NCBI GenBank assembly: GCA_006176705.1
Contig: QRFJ01000006.1
Coordinates: 7,177,115 to 7,241,114, forward strand
DNA length: 64,000 bases
From: Cocos nucifera
Taxonomy: Eukaryota; Streptophyta; Magnoliopsida; Arecales; Arecaceae
Direction of reading: 5' to 3'
A program made the position numbers and the translations under genes. The notes beneath the pieces are model-generated. The model did no database searches. It was given only the letters and a program-made list of their open reading frames with translations, and had not been told where the DNA came from. Below, one piece after another: positions 60,201 to 64,000 of the stretch. The number at the start of each line of letters is the position of its first letter. The first letter of the stretch is position 1.

Positions 60201-60610
60201 AGCGACCGGAACAGCCTCGGTTAGGAACAGGAGGAGAACCTCGTCCTAACACAAGCACCAACCTCGGCCGCAGGAGATAAGATCTCCCCCGAGGGAAGCT
60301 CGGCTGCAGGAGATAAGATCTCCCCCGAGCGCGCACTTCACTTCGGCTGCAGGAGATAAGATCTCCCCCGAGCGCGCACTTCACTTCGGCTGCAGGAGAT
60401 AAGATCTCCCCCGAGGGAAGCTCGGCCGTAGGAGATAAGATCTCCCCGAGCGCGCACTTCAACCTCGGCTATAGGAGATAAGATCTCCTCCGAGCGCGCA
60501 CTTCACTTCGACTGCAGGAGATAAGATCTCCCCTGAGGGAAGCTCGACCGTAGGAGATAAGATCTCCCCCGAGCGCGCACTTCAACCTCGGCTGCAAGAT
60601 AGGAGGTCTC
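57241..60610 (+). repeat. Tandem array of palindromic hairpin units (about 70-80 units of 40-47 bp)
   Basis: Three interleaved unit types, all starting CTCGG or CTCGGTTAGG and closing with CCGAG or CGAG. Type 1 has outer stem CTCGG/CCGAG and inner stem AGAGAT/ATCTCT around AAG. Type 2 has the same outer stem with inner GGAGAT/ATCTCC. Type 3 has stem CTCG+GTTAGGA/TCCTAAC+CGAG with an inner GAGG/CCTC hairpin. Linkers are short (CGACCGTCGACAAC, CGCGCACTTCACTT). Type 3 units recur at 128-129, about 289 or about 417 bp, showing a higher-order pattern. No long conserved reading frame is preserved on either strand; the repetitive minus-strand frames are by-products. Confidence 0.92.
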
Positions 60611-60864
60611 CCTCGAGTCAACTTAAACTGATGAGGATAATGTCGCCCCCGAGGAGCTCGAATCCGACCTCGACCGAAGGAGGCGAGATTTACTTCGGCT
60701 TCAACATCAGCTTCATCGACTTTAGCTGAAAACGAGTTCCATTTCAACTCCAAACATCGACTGGAGATGAGGTCTCCCCGAGCTTCAGCTGCAACAAATG
60801 CGGGGCCTGGAAGAAGACTTCGCAGTCGCCTGTTTTGGTACTCCCTCCCTCAATTTTTGAACTC

Positions 60865-60881
60865 GGGAGTGGGGGGGCTAC
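60865..60881 (+). promoter_or_regulatory. Polypurine tract
   Basis: GGGAGTGGGGGGGCTAC immediately before the 3' LTR; matches element B and the tract before 19975. Confidence 0.8.
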
Positions 60882-62138
60882 TGTTGGGGATAAATCCCGC
60901 TCCTGCCGAAGCCCGGCCCAACGCTCAGCCCAATGTAACCAGTAGCCGCTGAAGAGCTTCAGCGCCAGGCGCCAGGCCGAAGCCCCTAACACGGCCGAAC
61001 TGCCTAGAGGCCGAACTCCCCTGCGCCAAGGTCCGGGCCGAACTACCTAGCTGCCGAACTCCCCAGCGCCAGGCTCCGGGCCGAACTCCCACCGCCAGCC
61101 GAACTTCCTGAGGGCCGAACTCCTTCGGACTCCACGGCCGAACTCCTTCGGACCGACTCCCCCGGACGGCCGAACTCCTTCGGACCGACTCCAAGCGGCC
61201 GAGCTTCGAACTCCTCGCCGAGCTTCTCCCCAGCGGCCGAACTCCTTCGGACCGACTCCAAGCGGCCGAGCTTCAATGAAGTCCTCTCAGCGGCCGAACT
61301 CCTCAGCGGACGGGCTTTAGTAGAATCCCCAAGCGGTCGTCACTCAGGAGCCCGAACTCCTCAGCAATCGTCACTCAGGAGCCCGAACTCCTCAGCAGTC
61401 GTCACTGGGCCGAACTCCTCAGCGGTCGCCCTCATCAAACTTCGGCCGACCGAGCTCCTACCGAACTCTCAAGTGTCCAAGCCTCAGCCCAAGTCCAACA
61501 GCCGGCCGAACCCCAGACGGCCGAGCCGCGGCTTCTCAGCAGCCGAACTCTTCTGCGGACGGGCCTTAGCTGCATACCTCTCGCCAGACGCCTATGGGAG
61601 CCGAACTCCCTCCTATCTTCCTCTTCAGGAGCCCGAACTCCTCCGAAATGGGCACACGACGAAGGCCTTCATCCCTTCATTCGGCAAGCTCTGCAACCAT
61701 CACCATCAGTCAGTCCGCCGCACCATCAGTCAGTCCGCCGCGGGCGATAGCGACCCACTGTCAGGCGGCGATGGCTGTCACCCTCCATCCGCCGCACGCG
61801 GCGCCAGTGAGACTGACTCCACCGAACCTCGAGCGGCCCGCCAGCACGCGGCTGCAGTTGTCACCATCAAGCTCCACTATATAAAGGACCCTCCCGACAC
61901 GCTAAGGCTAAGCTCTCTGAACTCTCGACTCTCTAAGCTCTCCTCCACATCTCTAAGCTCCGGAACTCATTCCGAGCACTCCATTACTGTTGGTCGGAAA
62001 CTAACTTGACCGTCGGAGGGTCCTGCCGGAGCCACCACCCCACCGGTTCCGGACGGGACTTCGTTTTGCAGGTCCCCGGCGGCGCCCAGCGGCCTCGATT
62101 GCGGCGACCTCCGGCGGCGACGGATTTCTGCACCAACA
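60882..62138 (+). repeat. 3' LTR, 1257 bp
   Basis: TGTTGGGGATAAATCC to CTGCACCAACA, TATA box at 61878-61886. Its 3' half is almost identical to the 5' LTR and to 20709-21274; its U3 carries extra 'gtcactcaggagcccgaac' units where the 5' LTR has the 57-bp minisatellite. Confidence 0.9.
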
Positions 62139-62780
62139 ACAATATTTTTTATTAATTAATATTATAATATTAATTTAATTCTAATTAATATTATTAAAAA
62201 AAATAATTGATTCTAAATATATCATTTTATAATTTATAAATTAATATTCAATCAATATTATATTATGTTATAAAATAACATAAAATTTTATTTATATTAT
62301 AATAATATTATATTTATAATATAAATATATATTATAATATATTATAATAATATAATAAAATATTTATATTATATGATATTATTATAATATTATTAAAATA
62401 TATTCTTATTATATTATCATATATTATTATATTATTATAATATATTAGTATTATAATAAAAATTATAATACTATTATTATATAATATAATATTATATTAT
62501 AATATTATTATAATATATATTATATTTAGAATATAAATATAAATATTATATATTATATTTTTTAATATATAATATAATATTATATTATATTATAACTAAA
62601 ATAAATAATATAATAATATTATTATATATAATATATTATATTCTATTATATATTTATATTTATAATATATATTATAATATATTATGATAATATAATATTA
62701 TATTATATTATATTATATTATTATTATAATATATTATATGTTATAATGTATTATAATATATTATATTTTTATAGATAGAT
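62139..62780. repeat. Almost pure A/T low-complexity block
   Basis: About 640 bp of TAA/TTA/ATA mosaics with only isolated G or C. Together with 54790-54929 it shows the gypsy element sits inside a formerly continuous A/T-rich island. Confidence 0.9.
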
Positions 62781-63180
62781 TTGAAAGAATAGAGGAGAGA
62801 GGAGGAAGCTTAAATATTAAGTAAAAAATAAATTTAAAAATAAAGTACATAGCTAGCTTTTGATTTTGAACTCTTGAACGAGGGAGCTTTCAATAAAAAC
62901 TAGCTTATGGATCATAAGCTATCTTCACCAAATATTAAAGTAGCTTAAATAAACTAAAACTATCCCAAAAGCTATTCAAAAGCTGCATGCCAAATACAGT
63001 CATTATTTTTTTCTCTTTTTTTAGCTAAGTCAGCGGCTAATGTTGGTATTGTAATTATGCTCCTTTCTAACTATATTTGAGAAGTTTGAACCGTGAAACA
63101 ACAATACTTCATGAAACTGTACAAGCATTCAGGGTGGTGTTTGTTGTATAGAGCGGTTTTCCTAACTGATCTTCCTATAC
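62781..63180. other. AT-rich non-coding sequence
   Basis: 62840-63000 has weak inverted similarity between 'gctagcttttgattttgaa' and 'ttcaaaagctgcat', possibly an old MITE; too weak to call. Confidence 0.3.
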
Positions 63181-63530
63181 TACTACAAAAATGGTCTATA
63201 GTAATGTATACTATGGCAGCAATTTTCGAAACCGCTGTCATAGCTCCTACGATAGCGATTTTTGTTAACTGCTACTATAGGTTGGACCTATGACAGTGAT
63301 TTTTGTAACCGCTGTCATAGATCCGATATATAATAGTGGTTATAGAAAATCGCTGTCGTAGGTCAGATCTATAGCAGCAGTTACAAAAAATCGCTATCAT
63401 AGGTCGATCTATAGTAGCGGTTCATTATAACCGCTACCATAAGTCAGACCTATAGCAGCGGTTAGTAGGAACCACTACTATAATCTGATTTATGGCAGCG
63501 GTTAATTGTAACCACTGCCATATATATATA
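63181..63530 (+). mobile_element. CACTA (En/Spm)-like transposon end with subterminal repeats
   Basis: TACTACAAAAATGG at 63181 resembles the CACTACAAGAAA terminus. It is followed by about ten short repeats of AGCGGTT or its complement AACCGCT alternating with 'cataggtc', in both orientations, the usual subterminal architecture of plant CACTA elements. No transposase is in the window; 63531-64000 is AT-rich without recognisable genes and the other end, if present, lies beyond. Confidence 0.55.
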
Positions 63531-64000
63531 TATATTTAAATATTATTTAATTTTAAAATTTAATGTCCATCTATCATCGTAAAAGATCGTCTCGATCCGA
63601 TGGCTCTAGCTTCGTCGATCAAAAAAATTTGATTTCGACGATCATAAATGATGATGCGATGATCTGATAGATGGAGACTTCTGATGGATCTGAAAATCTA
63701 CAACAATGATCTCGATGATGTTTGTAGCGTACTATCAAAGTTTCACTTCAATCGAATATTGTTATCTTTGTTAATTTAGTATAGATTAGTTTCGACCGTT
63801 AAATGATAAACGAATGATCAAAGGACCAAATGGTGTCTGATTATGAGATAATTTTTTTTATAAATAATTTTGGCTACTACTTTAATCATTTTTTATGGTG
63901 GTAATTATAAAATTTAACTCATGAGATGAAGAACAATCTAAAACTATACGTCTTCTGATAACCATTCTAAAACTTCGCTGGTTGTTATGCTCGTGCTTTT
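63531..64000. other. AT-rich sequence to window end, possibly CACTA interior
   Basis: No gene, repeat or motif recognised. Confidence 0.4.

Larger units (their letters stand above)
54930..62138 (+). mobile_element. Non-autonomous Ty3/gypsy (Tat-related, LARD-like) element with hairpin array
   Basis: Order: LTR (54930-56205), primer-binding-like site, gag remnant (56206-57180), hairpin array (57241-60610), 3' unique region, polypurine tract (60865-60881), LTR (60882-62138). There is no pol. The last 566 bp of the two LTRs differ at only about half a dozen positions, so the copy is fairly young, but their U3 parts differ in repeat organisation. The 5-bp flanks (GATAT and ACAAT) do not match. 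It may therefore derive from recombination between elements. Movement would need enzymes from a relative such as the pol at 16.5-18.8 kb. Confidence 0.85.

Noticed and set aside
57717..60462. Repetitive minus-strand open frames (RSYLL/ISCSR-type peptides)
   Set aside because: They arise from the tandem array in all frames, shift frame between units and have no independent start or domain.
57241..60610. CRISPR-like appearance of regularly spaced palindromic repeats
   Set aside because: The linkers are themselves repeated, the units are LTR-retrotransposon internal sequence in a plant genome, and there are no cas genes.
54925..62143. Target-site duplication for the hairpin-bearing gypsy element
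   Set aside because: GATAT and ACAAT do not match; shifting the ends by a few bases does not help.
62840..63000. Possible MITE with inverted 'agcttttgaa' ends
   Set aside because: Inverted similarity too short and imperfect, no target duplication.

Overview
This is nuclear DNA of a flowering plant, most likely a monocot; a palm is my guess and is not provable from the window. It has TE-rich, AT-rich spacers, spliced plant genes and old nested LTR retrotransposons. Only two genes look intact, both on the minus strand: a six-coding-exon RING-H2 ubiquitin ligase (coding part 30260-32373) and a single-exon SEC61 beta subunit (54205-54534). A partial reading frame enters at the left edge, and three exon-like pieces at 49.1-52.3 kb may belong to an unrecognised minus-strand gene.

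Left third (1-25.8 kb). After LINE debris there is a dead INDETERMINATE-DOMAIN (IDD) C2H2 zinc-finger gene at 2.3-2.95 kb. A second IDD fragment, bounded by a 53-bp direct repeat (7245-7297 and 25770-25822), is split by an 18.1-kb minus-strand Ty1/copia element (7443-25562). That element has 2.3-kb LTRs, a TACAC/TACAT target-site pair and an initiator-Met primer-binding site. Its integrase is itself split by Ty3/gypsy elements (12201-21817): an AT-rich gag-bearing copy, a minus-strand 3' half, a 25-N assembly gap, and a plus-strand Tat-like pol with its 3' LTR.

Middle (25.8-47 kb). The RING-H2 gene ends close to a palindromic MITE. A TATA box, a leader exon with a perfect GTATGT donor and a G-box at 46.8-47.1 kb form a plausible promoter for it. 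If so, it has a 14.4-kb 5'-UTR intron that holds a LINE 3' end (34.1-35.4 kb) and a decayed gypsy pol (41.2-44.1 kb).

Right third (47-64 kb). The SEC61B start codon lies about 400 bp from a pol-less gypsy derivative (54930-62138). This element keeps both LTRs, a primer-binding site, a gag remnant and a polypurine tract. In place of pol it carries a 3.4-kb tandem array in which nearly every unit is a nested hairpin, with A:T to G:C covariation between unit types. The same kind of hairpin array sits between pol and the 3' LTR in the related Tat-like copies. This array is the most unusual structure in the window. The window ends in an almost pure A/T block and a CACTA-like transposon end.
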